Positions 16,926 through 25,211 of a DNA stretch of 64,000 nt are shown piece by piece (the stretch's first letter is position 1; each line of letters begins with the position of its first letter). Origin of the DNA: CAYOXD01 sp964407825 (GTDB lineage Bacteria; Desulfobacterota; Desulfobacteria; Desulfobacterales; JAFDDL01); assembly GCA_964407825.1 (NCBI GenBank), contig CAYOXD010000004.1, forward strand, positions 1 through 64,000, read 5' to 3'. The notes beneath the pieces were generated by a model. It did not search any database. It had not been told where the DNA came from and worked only from the letters and a program-made list of their open reading frames with translations. Position numbers and translations under genes: made by a program.

Positions 16926-18509
16926 ATGTATGTGGTCACCGCATCGGAAATGAGGCGGATGGATGAGGCCACCATCACCGAATTCGGTCTGCCCGGCAGG
17001 GTCCTGATGGAAAATGCGGGACGCGGGGCCGTCCGCCTGCTGCTGAGACGCTTCCCCGCCCTGTCGAGCCTTCGCATCGGGGTGCTGGCCGGCCGCGGCA
17101 ACAACGGCGGGGACGGATTCGTGATCGCCCGGTACCTGGTCCAGAGAGGCCTGGCCGTGACACCCTATCTCTTTGCGCGCAGGGAGGAGGTCCGCGGCGA
17201 TGCCGCGGCCAACCTGACCCTTTTGGAGTCCCTGGGAGTACCGGTTATAGAGGTGCCGGATACGGATCGGTTCGGGGAGGCACTGGCCCATTTGCAATGC
17301 CAGGACCTGTGGGTGGATGCCCTCTTGGGGACCGGGCTTACCTCCCAGGTCCGCCCCTTTTACCATGAGGTCATCGACTTCATCAATGACACGAAAAAGC
17401 CGGTTCTGGCAGTGGACATTCCCTCGGGCCTTAGCAGCGACACGGCCCGGCCCTGCGGGACCGCCATCCGCGCCCGGGCCACCGCCACCTTCGGTTTCCC
17501 GAAACTGGGACACGTGCTTTACCCGGGTGCTGCCTATACGGCGGACCTGGAGATCATCGATATCGGTATCCCGCCGCATATCGCCCGCGCCGTGGCACCA
17601 CTGCACCGACTTCTGGATGGGGAGACCGTCCGGGGTCTGCTCCCGGACCGGCGTGCCGATACCCACAAGGGGCAAACAGGCCATCTGCTCGTCATCGCCG
17701 GTTCACCGGGGAAAACCGGGGCCGCGGCCATGAGCGCCGAATCGGCCCTGCGCTCCGGCGCGGGTCTGGTAACCCTCGGCGTTGCCGAGAGCCTCAATCC
17801 CATCATGGAGGCCAAGGTCACCGAAGCGATGACATGTCCCCTGCCGGAGTCTTTCCCGGGCGTCCTTGGCGAAGGCGCAGAAGCCCCTGTCCTCACCCTG
17901 TTGAAGGGCAAACAATGCCTTGCCATCGGTCCAGGCATCGGTACGGCGGAGGGGACGGCCCGTCTGGTGCGGCAGCTGCTCCCCAGGGTCACGGTCCCCA
18001 TGGTGATCGATGCTGACGGTCTCAACTGTCTGGCTGAATCAACCGGGATTCTGGACCGATGCACCGCACCGGTGGTCATCACCCCCCATCCCGGAGAAAT
18101 GGCGCGTCTCACCGGCACCACATCGGCTGAGATTCAATCCGACCGTCCGGGTTATGCCCGGAAGTTTGCCGTGTCCCACGGGGTCCATGTGGTGCTCAAG
18201 GGAGCAAGAACCGTGGTGGCCTTTCCGGACGGGCAAGTATTCATCAACCCTACCGGCAATGCGGGGATGGCCGCGGGCGGCATGGGAGATGTCCTCACCG
18301 GGATCATCGCCGGTCTCATCTGTCAGGGGGCCTCGGCCGCCGAAGCCGCCTTGGCGGGTGTCTACCTGCACGGGGCCGCCGCCGACACGCTGGCAGATAC
18401 GGTCGGTTCCGTTGGATTTCTGGCAGGTGAGGTCGCAAGGGCGATCCCGGGCCAGTTGGCCGCCTGCCGCCGGGGAAACGCGCCAGACCTGCCGCCCATG
18501 GAATACTGA
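16926..18509 (+). CDS. nnr: Bifunctional NAD(P)H-hydrate epimerase / dehydratase
   Basis: Repairs hydrated NADH/NADPH. The start MYVVTASEMRRMDEATI is the conserved family N-terminus and has GAGGAGAGG upstream; the open frame begins earlier inside pdxJ without meaning. 527 residues. The N-terminal YjeF epimerase domain has LMENAGRGAVRLL, LAGRGNNGGDGFVIAR and DALLGTGL. The C-terminal ribokinase-like dehydratase domain has DTHKGQTGHLLVIAGSPGKTGA, ITPHPGEMARL and NAGMAAGGMGDVLTGIIAGL. Both domains appear intact. Confidence 0.95.
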   Translation: MYVVTASEMRRMDEATITEFGLPGRVLMENAGRGAVRLLLRRFPALSSLRIGVLAGRGNNGGDGFVIARYLVQRGLAVTPYLFARREEVRGDAAANLTLLESLGVPVIEVPDTDRFGEALAHLQCQDLWVDALLGTGLTSQVRPFYHEVIDFINDTKKPVLAVDIPSGLSSDTARPCGTAIRARATATFGFPKLGHVLYPGAAYTADLEIIDIGIPPHIARAVAPLHRLLDGETVRGLLPDRRADTHKGQTGHLLVIAGSPGKTGAAAMSAESALRSGAGLVTLGVAESLNPIMEAKVTEAMTCPLPESFPGVLGEGAEAPVLTLLKGKQCLAIGPGIGTAEGTARLVRQLLPRVTVPMVIDADGLNCLAESTGILDRCTAPVVITPHPGEMARLTGTTSAEIQSDRPGYARKFAVSHGVHVVLKGARTVVAFPDGQVFINPTGNAGMAAGGMGDVLTGIIAGLICQGASAAEAALAGVYLHGAAADTLADTVGSVGFLAGEVARAIPGQLAACRRGNAPDLPPMEY

Positions 18510-18518
18510 GACCCGGTC

Positions 18519-19040
18519 ATGGAGACTCCCGACTCAGTCCTTGAGATCACCTCCCGTTCGGCCGAGGACACGTACGAAGCGGGACGGAGGACCGGCGAAG
18601 CGCTCACTCAGGGCCTCGTCCTGGCCCTGAGGGGGGATCTTGGCAGCGGGAAGACGACCTTTGTCCAGGGTCTGGCAAGGGGGCTCGGCGTGCCCGCATC
18701 CTACTACGTCACCAGCCCCACCTACACGATCGTCAACGAGTATCCAGGCCGGATCCGTCTTTTCCATATCGATCTTTACCGCCTGGGAAGTCCGGAGGAA
18801 CTGGAGGACATCGGCCTGCTTGAACTCCTTCAGCCCGACGCGGTTGTCGCCATCGAATGGCCCGAAATCACGGTAGGAGCCCTGCCGAAGGATCACCTGG
18901 CCGTTACCTTCCGTATCCGGAAGGCCGATACCCGCAGAATTTGCCTTCACGCATATGGACTTCAAGCCGGTAGTGTGATAGGCAGGCTCGATTTAAGTCG
19001 ACAAGCATCTATCCGCACAGGAGCACAACGATGGCACTGA
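18519..19040 (+). CDS. tsaE: tRNA threonylcarbamoyladenosine biosynthesis ATPase TsaE
   Basis: Essential partner of TsaB/TsaD in making t6A37 of tRNA. 173 residues, slightly longer than usual (about 150), with a polar C-terminal tail. Walker A LRGDLGSGKTTFVQGLA (about residues 38-54), SPTYTIVNEY, HIDLYRL and VVAIEWPE are clear. It follows nnr by 9 bp, the common nnr-tsaE pairing, and overlaps lysC by 10 bp. Confidence 0.94.
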   Translation: METPDSVLEITSRSAEDTYEAGRRTGEALTQGLVLALRGDLGSGKTTFVQGLARGLGVPASYYVTSPTYTIVNEYPGRIRLFHIDLYRLGSPEELEDIGLLELLQPDAVVAIEWPEITVGALPKDHLAVTFRIRKADTRRICLHAYGLQAGSVIGRLDLSRQASIRTGAQRWH

Positions 19041-20251
19041 TCGTACAGAAGTTCGGCGGCACCTCGGTGGCCGACCTGGACCGGATTCAAAACGTCGCCC
19101 GCCGTGTGGTGAAAACCTATGATCAGGGCAACGATGTGGTGGTGGTCCTCTCGGCCATGGCGGGCATTACGGACCGACTGATCGATATGGCCCACCGAAT
19201 TTCCGATCTTCCGGAAAAACGGGAACTCGATGTCCTTCTGGCCACCGGAGAGCAGACCACTGTGGCCCTGTTGGCCATGACGCTCACCGCCATGGGGTAC
19301 CGGGCCCAGTCCCTCCTGGGACATCAGGCCGAGGTGAATACGGATTGCTCCTTTGGCAGCGCCAGGATAATGGATATCGGCGCCACCCGAATCCGCGAAC
19401 TCCTCAAGGATAGAAGCATCGTGGTGGTGGCCGGATTTCAGGGAAGCGACATCGATGGGAATATCACCACCCTGGGTCGGGGCGGCTCAGACACCTCCGC
19501 CGTGGCCATCGCCGCGGCCCTGCAGGCTGACATGTGCGAAATTTATACGGACGTGGACGGAATCTACACCACGGATCCCAACATCTGTGAGAAGGCACGC
19601 AAACTGGACCGCATCACCTATGACGAAATCCTAGAAATGGCGAGCCTGGGCGCGAAGGTCCTCCAGATCCGTTCCGTGGAGTTCGCGAAAAAATACAATG
19701 TTCCGGTCCATGTCCGCTCATCGTTTTCCGAGGAGGAGGGTACCATGCTGGTCAACGAAGAACACCATATGGAGCGCCCCGTGGTCATCGGCGTTACCTG
19801 TAGCAAGAACGAAGCGCGCATCACCATCCGGAAGGTGCCGGACCAGCCGGGGATCAGCGCCAAGATTTTCGGACTTCTGGCCAAGGCCGGCATCGTGGTG
19901 GACATGATCCTCCAGAACACCCGCTTCGACGGTCTCACGGATGTAACCTTCACCGTTCCGAAACCGGATCTTAAAGAGGCGGAAAAGCTGGCCCACCAGG
20001 CGGCGGCGGAGATCAGGGCCGAGGATGTCTGGACAGCCGACGACATCGCCAAGGTATCCATCACCGGGGTGGGAATGAAGAGCCACGCCGGCGTGGCCGC
20101 TACCATGTTTTCCGCACTTGCGGCGGAAAACATCAACATTCGAATGATCAGCACCTCTGAAATCAGGATCTCCTGCGTGATCGACCTGCGCTACGCCGAA
20201 CTGGCCGTCCGGGCCCTCCACAAGGCCTTCGGACTGGACCAGCAGGACTAG
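19031..20251 (+). CDS. lysC: Aspartate kinase
   Basis: Phosphorylates aspartate, opening lysine, threonine and methionine synthesis. 406 residues, the monofunctional feedback-regulated class. Kinase motif VQKFGGTSVADLDRI at the N-terminus; GRGGSDTSAVAIAAALQAD and YTDVDGIYTTDP in the catalytic domain. Two ACT domains follow from about residue 263 (VPDQPGISAKIFGLLAKAGI; ITGVGMKSHAGVAATMFSAL). CACAGGAG lies before the ATG, inside tsaE. Confidence 0.96.
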   Translation: MALIVQKFGGTSVADLDRIQNVARRVVKTYDQGNDVVVVLSAMAGITDRLIDMAHRISDLPEKRELDVLLATGEQTTVALLAMTLTAMGYRAQSLLGHQAEVNTDCSFGSARIMDIGATRIRELLKDRSIVVVAGFQGSDIDGNITTLGRGGSDTSAVAIAAALQADMCEIYTDVDGIYTTDPNICEKARKLDRITYDEILEMASLGAKVLQIRSVEFAKKYNVPVHVRSSFSEEEGTMLVNEEHHMERPVVIGVTCSKNEARITIRKVPDQPGISAKIFGLLAKAGIVVDMILQNTRFDGLTDVTFTVPKPDLKEAEKLAHQAAAEIRAEDVWTADDIAKVSITGVGMKSHAGVAATMFSALAAENINIRMISTSEIRISCVIDLRYAELAVRALHKAFGLDQQD

Positions 20252-20261
20252 GCGCCGCCGC

Positions 20262-20360
20262 GTGTCCCCCAGGCGCTTCGACACCGACCAGCAGATCGCC
20301 ATCGTCCTTCTGGCGGTGGCCATCGTGGCGGTGATCCTTCTCAGAGAGTTTTTAATTTAG
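20262..20360 (+). CDS. Putative 32-aa single-span membrane peptide
   Basis: A GTG-started frame 10 bp after lysC encodes VSPRRFDTDQQ followed by a continuous hydrophobic stretch (IAIVLLAVAIVAVILL) and REFLI. The shape, a short charged N-terminus then one membrane helix, is that of a real small membrane protein, and it fills the gap exactly between lysC and the convergent pyrF stop. There is no strong RBS, so translation would rely on coupling to lysC. It has no recognised family. Confidence 0.4.
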   Translation: MSPRRFDTDQQIAIVLLAVAIVAVILLREFLI

Positions 20361-21073
20361 GCGATCTCCGCCGCTATGCGCCTGGCTGCCGCCACGGGAT
20401 CCTTGGCATCCCGTATGGGACGGCCGATGACCAGGTAATCGGCGCCGTCGCGAACGGCGTCGGCAGGGGTGACGATCCGGCGCTGGTCGTCCGCCGTCCC
20501 CGCCTCCCAGGCCGGGCGAATGCCCGGGGTAACGCAGAGAAAATCGTTCCCGAACCGCTTTTTGACCTCTCCCACCTCGAGACCCGAGCAGACGATGCCG
20601 GCAGCTCCTGCCGCCTTGGCGGCGGCCGCCCGTTTCATCACCAGTCTGGACACATCCGCCCCGAACTCCCCCGCGAATCCCGCGGTACGAATATCCTCCC
20701 CGGAAACGCTGGTCAACACCGTCACCCCCAGCACCTTGACCGCTCCGGCCGCGCCGGCCACGGCCGCCCTTAGCATGGCATCGGATTCCCCGCAGTGCAC
20801 CGTGGCCAGCGCCACCCCCAGATCGGCCACCACCCGCATGGCCCGCTCGACGGTTGCGGGGATATCGTGAAGTTTGAGATCCAAAAAGATCCCTGCGCCC
20901 CCCCCCGCTTGCCGGATAATATCGACGATCCCGGGGCCTGAGCGGATAAAGAGCTCAAGGCCCACCTTGAACATCCCCACATGCCCGCCCAGAAGCCCAA
21001 CGTAGCGCCGCGCCTCCGCCACCGTGGCCACATCCAATGGAAAAATAAGATACTTCCTTGCCTCCCGCATCAT
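20357..21073 (-). CDS. pyrF: Orotidine 5'-phosphate decarboxylase
   Basis: The last step of UMP synthesis. 238 residues. N-terminal YLIFPLDVATVAEARRYV, the catalytic DLKLHDIPATVERA (Asp-Lys-x-x-Asp variant with K-L-H-D) and the phosphate-binding ending TPGIRPAW... and DAVRDGADYLVIGRPI are visible. Ala/Gly/Val-rich middle but no lesion. It is separated from upstream rfbB by 42 bp containing a CCGGCTTCGCCGG hairpin. Confidence 0.94.
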   Translation of the reverse strand: MMREARKYLIFPLDVATVAEARRYVGLLGGHVGMFKVGLELFIRSGPGIVDIIRQAGGGAGIFLDLKLHDIPATVERAMRVVADLGVALATVHCGESDAMLRAAVAGAAGAVKVLGVTVLTSVSGEDIRTAGFAGEFGADVSRLVMKRAAAAKAAGAAGIVCSGLEVGEVKKRFGNDFLCVTPGIRPAWEAGTADDQRRIVTPADAVRDGADYLVIGRPIRDAKDPVAAARRIAAEIA

Positions 21074-21088
21074 TCTCCCCTATCCCAA

Positions 21089-21103
21089 TCCGGCTTCGCC
21101 GGA
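21089..21103. repeat. CCGGC-TTC-GCCGG hairpin
   Basis: TCCGGC, loop TTC, GCCGGA, between rfbB and pyrF. The same core (CGGCTTCGCCGG) recurs at 52427-52442 upstream of tRNA-Leu. No T-run follows on either strand, so it is more likely a dispersed hairpin repeat than a terminator. Confidence 0.5.
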
Positions 21104-21115
21104 AGCCGTTGGCTG

Positions 21116-22186
21116 TTAGCCGTCTTCATCGTTATCCATCCCATACTGCCGCGCCATCCAAGCTGCATACGCCCCACTCTGGACTCGCTTTACCCAGTGG
21201 CCGTGTTCGAGGTACCACCGGATTGTCCGTCGCAGCCCGGATTCGAAGCTCTCCGCAGGACGCCAGGACAGCTCCCGGTTCAGCTTGGAAAAATCGATGG
21301 CGTAGCGTCGGTCGTGTCCGGGCCTGTCCTTGACAGGGGTAATGAGCTCCCTTCGGGGGGCCGCGCCGGGTCGGGGAACCATCTCGTCAAGAAGATCGCA
21401 GATCCGCTCCACCACCTCGATATTGCGTCTTTCCCCATCCCCCCCGATATTATAGGTCTCCCCCACCCGCCCCTCGTTCATGATCCGCCAGACGGCCCGG
21501 CAGTGATCCGTTACGAACAGCCAGTCTCGGATGTTTTGCCCGTCGCCGTAAAGGGGCAGCGGTTTCCCGGCCAGGGCGTTGAGGATCATCAGGGGAATCA
21601 GCTTTTCGGGAAATTGATAGGGACCGTAGTTGTTCGAGCAGTTGGAAATCGTTACCGGCAGCCCATAGGTCCTTTGGTAGGCCCGTACCAGGTGATCCGA
21701 TGACGCCTTGGAGGCGGCATAGGGGCTGTTGGGCCGATAGGCGGAATTTTCCGTAAAGAGGCCATCTGCGCCCAGAGAACCATACACCTCGTCCGTGCTG
21801 ATGTGATGAAAGCGGTACAGGCGCTCCCGGTGCTTCCGGGCCTGCTCCAGCAGAACGAAGGTGCCGGTGATGTTGGTCTGAATGAAGGCGGCCGGTGCCT
21901 CGATGGAACGGTCCACATGGGATTCGGCCGCGAAATGACAGACAGAATCGATCTCGTACCGATCGAATAGCGCCGCCATGGCGGCCTGATCGCAGATATC
22001 CGCCCGGACGAAAATATACCGCTCCGGTTGCGCCGTCAGCAGATCTGAGAGATTTTCCGCGTTACCGGCATAGGTGAGGAGATCCACATTGACGATGCGT
22101 CCGCGGAATTCCGGCGCAGAGAGCAGATAGCGAATGAAGTTCGTCCCAATGAAACCGCACCCGCCGGTCACCAAAAGGTTCTTCAT
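21116..22186 (-). CDS. rfbB: dTDP-glucose 4,6-dehydratase
   Basis: Converts dTDP-glucose to dTDP-4-keto-6-deoxyglucose for rhamnose synthesis. The start [20 protein letters not shown] is preceded by GGAGGAG; the open frame extends nine codons further up without an RBS. 356 residues. Features: NAD-binding [27 protein letters not shown], the [10 protein letters not shown] catalytic YxxxK and [10 protein letters not shown]. The partner genes rfbA, rfbC and rfbD are 27 kb away, so the pathway is split. Confidence 0.95.
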   Translation of the reverse strand: MKNLLVTGGCGFIGTNFIRYLLSAPEFRGRIVNVDLLTYAGNAENLSDLLTAQPERYIFVRADICDQAAMAALFDRYEIDSVCHFAAESHVDRSIEAPAAFIQTNITGTFVLLEQARKHRERLYRFHHISTDEVYGSLGADGLFTENSAYRPNSPYAASKASSDHLVRAYQRTYGLPVTISNCSNNYGPYQFPEKLIPLMILNALAGKPLPLYGDGQNIRDWLFVTDHCRAVWRIMNEGRVGETYNIGGDGERRNIEVVERICDLLDEMVPRPGAAPRRELITPVKDRPGHDRRYAIDFSKLNRELSWRPAESFESGLRRTIRWYLEHGHWVKRVQSGAYAAWMARQYGMDNDEDG

Positions 22187-22272
22187 AATCTCCTCCACGG
22201 ACGAGACGCCCATTTTGTCGTATGCGCCAGGCGCAGGGTCCAGGGGGCGTCCGGCGAAGTCTGGTTAGACTA

Positions 22273-22301
22273 TTGAATCTTTTTGAAATTTACTGTATAA
22301 T
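22273..22301 (+). promoter_or_regulatory. Sigma-70-type promoter for the CheD-HDOD/selA transcript
   Basis: TTGAAT, 17 nt, TATAAT in an A/T-rich stretch, about 70 bp before the ATG at 22372. The -10 matches consensus perfectly and the -35 at 4 of 6 positions. It probably drives the cheD-HDOD, selA and TPR genes, which overlap. Confidence 0.7.
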
Positions 22302-22371
22302 TTTTTGTTGTCACGCCATAGGCTAAAATGCTATGAATGCCTCTAATCCTGAAGGTACGAGTTAACATAGA

Positions 22372-23736
22372 ATGCCGATATTGGAAAGATGTCATATCCC
22401 CGCGGGTGCAAGCTACGTCTCGCAGGCTAAGCCCCTGGTGGTGAACGCCGCATTGGGAACCTGCGTCGGGGCTGCGCTGTTCGACCTGGAAAACCGCGTG
22501 GGAGGGCTGATCCATCTACTGCTGCCCGAGCCGGTTACCTCGACGGGAGAGTTGTATCCTGAAAAATATGCCAGTACCGCGCTGCCGATTTTTATCCGAT
22601 CCCTTCTGAGCCATGGGGCAGTCATTGAAAACCTTCAGGCGGTGATCGCCGGTGGCGCTTTGGTGGGCCCCCTGATGGCGCAGGACCTGTCGCTGGACAT
22701 CGGCGGGAGAACCACCGAAATCACCCAGAGAATCCTGCAAAAGGCCGGCATTCCCATCGTCAAATCAGAGACGGGTGGTTTTTTCACCTGTCGGCTGAGC
22801 TTGAATCTATTGAACTTTGAGGCGGAAATCGAACCACTTTTCATGGAGCCAGCTTCCAGCCCTGACAGAACACAGGTTCCCTCCCTTCGACAGATCACCC
22901 AGGCCATGGATCGCATCGTTCCCATCCCCCAGGTGGCTTTAAAAATTTTGCGGCTGGTGGACGAAGACGAATACAGCCTGGATGCCATCGCCGAGGAGGT
23001 CAGAAAAGACCAGGTTATCAGCGCTAAAACCCTTCAACTGGCCAATTCCGCGCTATTCTTCAGGGGGGTCCCCATCGAGACCCTGGACGACGCCCTGTTT
23101 CTCCTGGGCCAGGACTTTCTGGTACAACTGGTGGTATCAGCGGCGGTAAAGGGGTTTTTCGATATAAAGGGACATGGATACTCCCTGTGCAAGGGCGGTC
23201 TCTTCCATCATTCCCTCGCAACGGCTCAGATGGCTGCCATCCTCGCCGCCAAGACAGAAAAGATTTCCGGCGCGCTGGCCTATACGGCGGGACTTCTCCA
23301 TGACATCGGAAAGGTCGTTTTGGATCAGTTTATCAGTGCCACCTATCCCCTCTTCTATCGCAATCTGAGCAATCCGGAAAAAAGCGTTCTCACAGCCGAG
23401 CAGGAAATTTTGGGAATCACGCACACCCAGATAGGCTTTTTGCTGGCAAAGCGCTGGAATTTCCCGGCATCGTTGGTCCACGCCATCCAGTACCATCACG
23501 AGCCGGAAAGGGAGACTGACTACTCGGAATTGACCCATATTCTGCACGTGTCCGATCTCATCATCAGCCGTTTTCATCCGGGCCTGGAATTAGAACGGAT
23601 GGACGGCCGACACCTGGACGCCCGGCTGCGACGGATCGGCCTGTCCACCGACATACTGCCCCAGATGGTGGACGCGCTTCCCGCCGGCATTTTTCGAAGT
23701 CTGTCCAATACCTCCCAAGAGGTCGGATTCTCCTGA
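22372..23736 (+). CDS. CheD-HDOD fusion protein
   Basis: 454 residues. The first ~160 are a CheD-type receptor glutamine deamidase: ALGTCVGAALFD with catalytic-position Cys31, VGGLIHLLLPEP with His48, then AVIAGGALVGP. From about residue 175 an HDOD output domain follows (QVALKILRLVDEDEYSLDAIAEEVRKDQVISAKTLQLANSALF; AYTAGLLHDIGKVVL; ILGITHTQIGFLLAKRW). CheD usually acts alone on chemoreceptors; here it is joined to a signalling HD-like domain. Its stop codon overlaps the selA start (TGATG). It may deamidate a receptor and relay state through the HDOD module; this is inference. Confidence 0.78.
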   Translation: MPILERCHIPAGASYVSQAKPLVVNAALGTCVGAALFDLENRVGGLIHLLLPEPVTSTGELYPEKYASTALPIFIRSLLSHGAVIENLQAVIAGGALVGPLMAQDLSLDIGGRTTEITQRILQKAGIPIVKSETGGFFTCRLSLNLLNFEAEIEPLFMEPASSPDRTQVPSLRQITQAMDRIVPIPQVALKILRLVDEDEYSLDAIAEEVRKDQVISAKTLQLANSALFFRGVPIETLDDALFLLGQDFLVQLVVSAAVKGFFDIKGHGYSLCKGGLFHHSLATAQMAAILAAKTEKISGALAYTAGLLHDIGKVVLDQFISATYPLFYRNLSNPEKSVLTAEQEILGITHTQIGFLLAKRWNFPASLVHAIQYHHEPERETDYSELTHILHVSDLIISRFHPGLELERMDGRHLDARLRRIGLSTDILPQMVDALPAGIFRSLSNTSQEVGFS

Positions 23737-25211
23737 TGTCTTCCCTGAGTGAACAACAACAGCATGCCCTGAAATCCATCCCTGGGGTCGACCGTCTGCT
23801 GGAGCTGGCCAGGAGGAAAATTCCGCCCGCCAGCCTCGTCCCCCGGCGCATCCTGGTCCAGGCCATACGGGAGACCCTGGAGGGGGCCAGATCGCTCATC
23901 CTGAGCAATTTCACGTCAGAGGCGGAGCCGGAAGCGCTTCCGGATTTGGACGAAACGATCCTGCTCGGCCTGGTGCTGAAGCGGGTGAAACAGGCCCTTG
24001 CGCCCAACCTCCGTCGGGTGATCAACGCCACTGGTGTTGTGGTCCACACCAACCTGGGCCGCTCGCCCCTTGCCAGGGCGGCCCTGGACCACATGAACAC
24101 AATCGCCAGCGGCTATTCCAACCTGGAATTCGACCTGGACCGGGGCACCCGCGGCTCACGATACAGTGCAGTGGAAACGCTCCTTTGCGAATTGAGCGGT
24201 GCACCCGCGGCCATGGTGGTGAACAACAACGCGGCGGCGGTTCTCCTTTGCCTCAATACCCTTGCCCGGGGCCGGCAGGTGGTGGTCTCCAGGGGCGAGT
24301 TGGTGGAGATCGGCGGCGCCTTTCGGGTGCCGGACGTCATGGCCAAGAGCGGCGCGATCCTCAAGGAGGTGGGCACCACCAACAGGACTCACCTCAGGGA
24401 CTATGAGGCGGCCATCGGACCGGACACGGGACTCCTTCTGAAGGTGCATACCAGCAATTTCAGCGTGGTGGGCTTTACGGCCGCCGTGACGCTCAAGGAC
24501 CTGGCCGACCTCGGCAAAGCCCGCCGCATTCCGGTGATGGAGGACCTCGGCAGTGGCAGCTTCATCGACTTTTCCAGATACGGGCTCCCCGGCAGGGAGC
24601 CGACTGCCGGCGAATCGGTAGCCGCCGGCGCGGACCTGGTCACCTTCAGCGGCGACAAACTGCTGGGCGGCCCCCAGGCCGGCATCATCCTGGGAAAGGC
24701 CTTCCTCATCGAGGCAATCCGGCAAAACTCCCTCACCCGCGCCCTTCGGATCGACAAGTTGACCCTGACCGCCCTGGAAGCCACCCTGCGTCTCTACCGG
24801 GATGAGCGCATGGCAATCGCTGAAATTCCAACCCTCCGGATGTTGACCCAGCCCTTGGGGCAAGTGGAGGCCCGGGCCCATTCTTTGGCCGGAGCCCTGA
24901 ACGCTCTGGAGGATTCCCGGCTCACGGTTGACCTGCTGAACGGCGCCTCCAAGGCAGGCGGAGGAGCCCTTCCGCTGATGGAGCTGCCTACCGTCTGTGT
25001 CGGTGTCCGGGTGAAGGGACTGCCGGTCAAGGCCCTGGAGGAGGCGATGCGCCGGCACAGGCCACCGATCATTGGACGAATCGAAGCAGACACGTTTCTG
25101 ATGGACCCACGGACTCTCCAGGAGCAGGACATCCCTCTGGTGGAGCAGGCCGTTCAAACCCTTCTGAGTTCCCTTGGACAGGAAATGGACCATGACCCCC
25201 AAAACACCTGA
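23736..25211 (+). CDS. selA: L-seryl-tRNA(Sec) selenium transferase
   Basis: A PLP enzyme that converts Ser-tRNA(Sec) to Sec-tRNA(Sec) using selenophosphate. 491 residues. Diagnostic stretches: INATGVVVHTNLGRSPLA (about residues 94-111), VNNNAAAVLLCLNTLA, SRGELVEIGGAFRVPDVM, the PLP-lysine site TFSGDKLLGGPQAGI (about 305-319) and VGVRVKGLPVKALEEAM. The organism therefore makes selenoproteins. selB, commonly adjacent, is not in this window; a TPR gene follows instead. A decayed formate dehydrogenase with a UGA codon lies at 53.2 kb. Confidence 0.96.
   Translation: MSSLSEQQQHALKSIPGVDRLLELARRKIPPASLVPRRILVQAIRETLEGARSLILSNFTSEAEPEALPDLDETILLGLVLKRVKQALAPNLRRVINATGVVVHTNLGRSPLARAALDHMNTIASGYSNLEFDLDRGTRGSRYSAVETLLCELSGAPAAMVVNNNAAAVLLCLNTLARGRQVVVSRGELVEIGGAFRVPDVMAKSGAILKEVGTTNRTHLRDYEAAIGPDTGLLLKVHTSNFSVVGFTAAVTLKDLADLGKARRIPVMEDLGSGSFIDFSRYGLPGREPTAGESVAAGADLVTFSGDKLLGGPQAGIILGKAFLIEAIRQNSLTRALRIDKLTLTALEATLRLYRDERMAIAEIPTLRMLTQPLGQVEARAHSLAGALNALEDSRLTVDLLNGASKAGGGALPLMELPTVCVGVRVKGLPVKALEEAMRRHRPPIIGRIEADTFLMDPRTLQEQDIPLVEQAVQTLLSSLGQEMDHDPQNT

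Noticed and set aside
21116..22213. rfbB start at 22213
   Set aside because: The nine extra codons have no RBS, whereas MKNLLVTGG at 22186 has GGAGGAG directly upstream.
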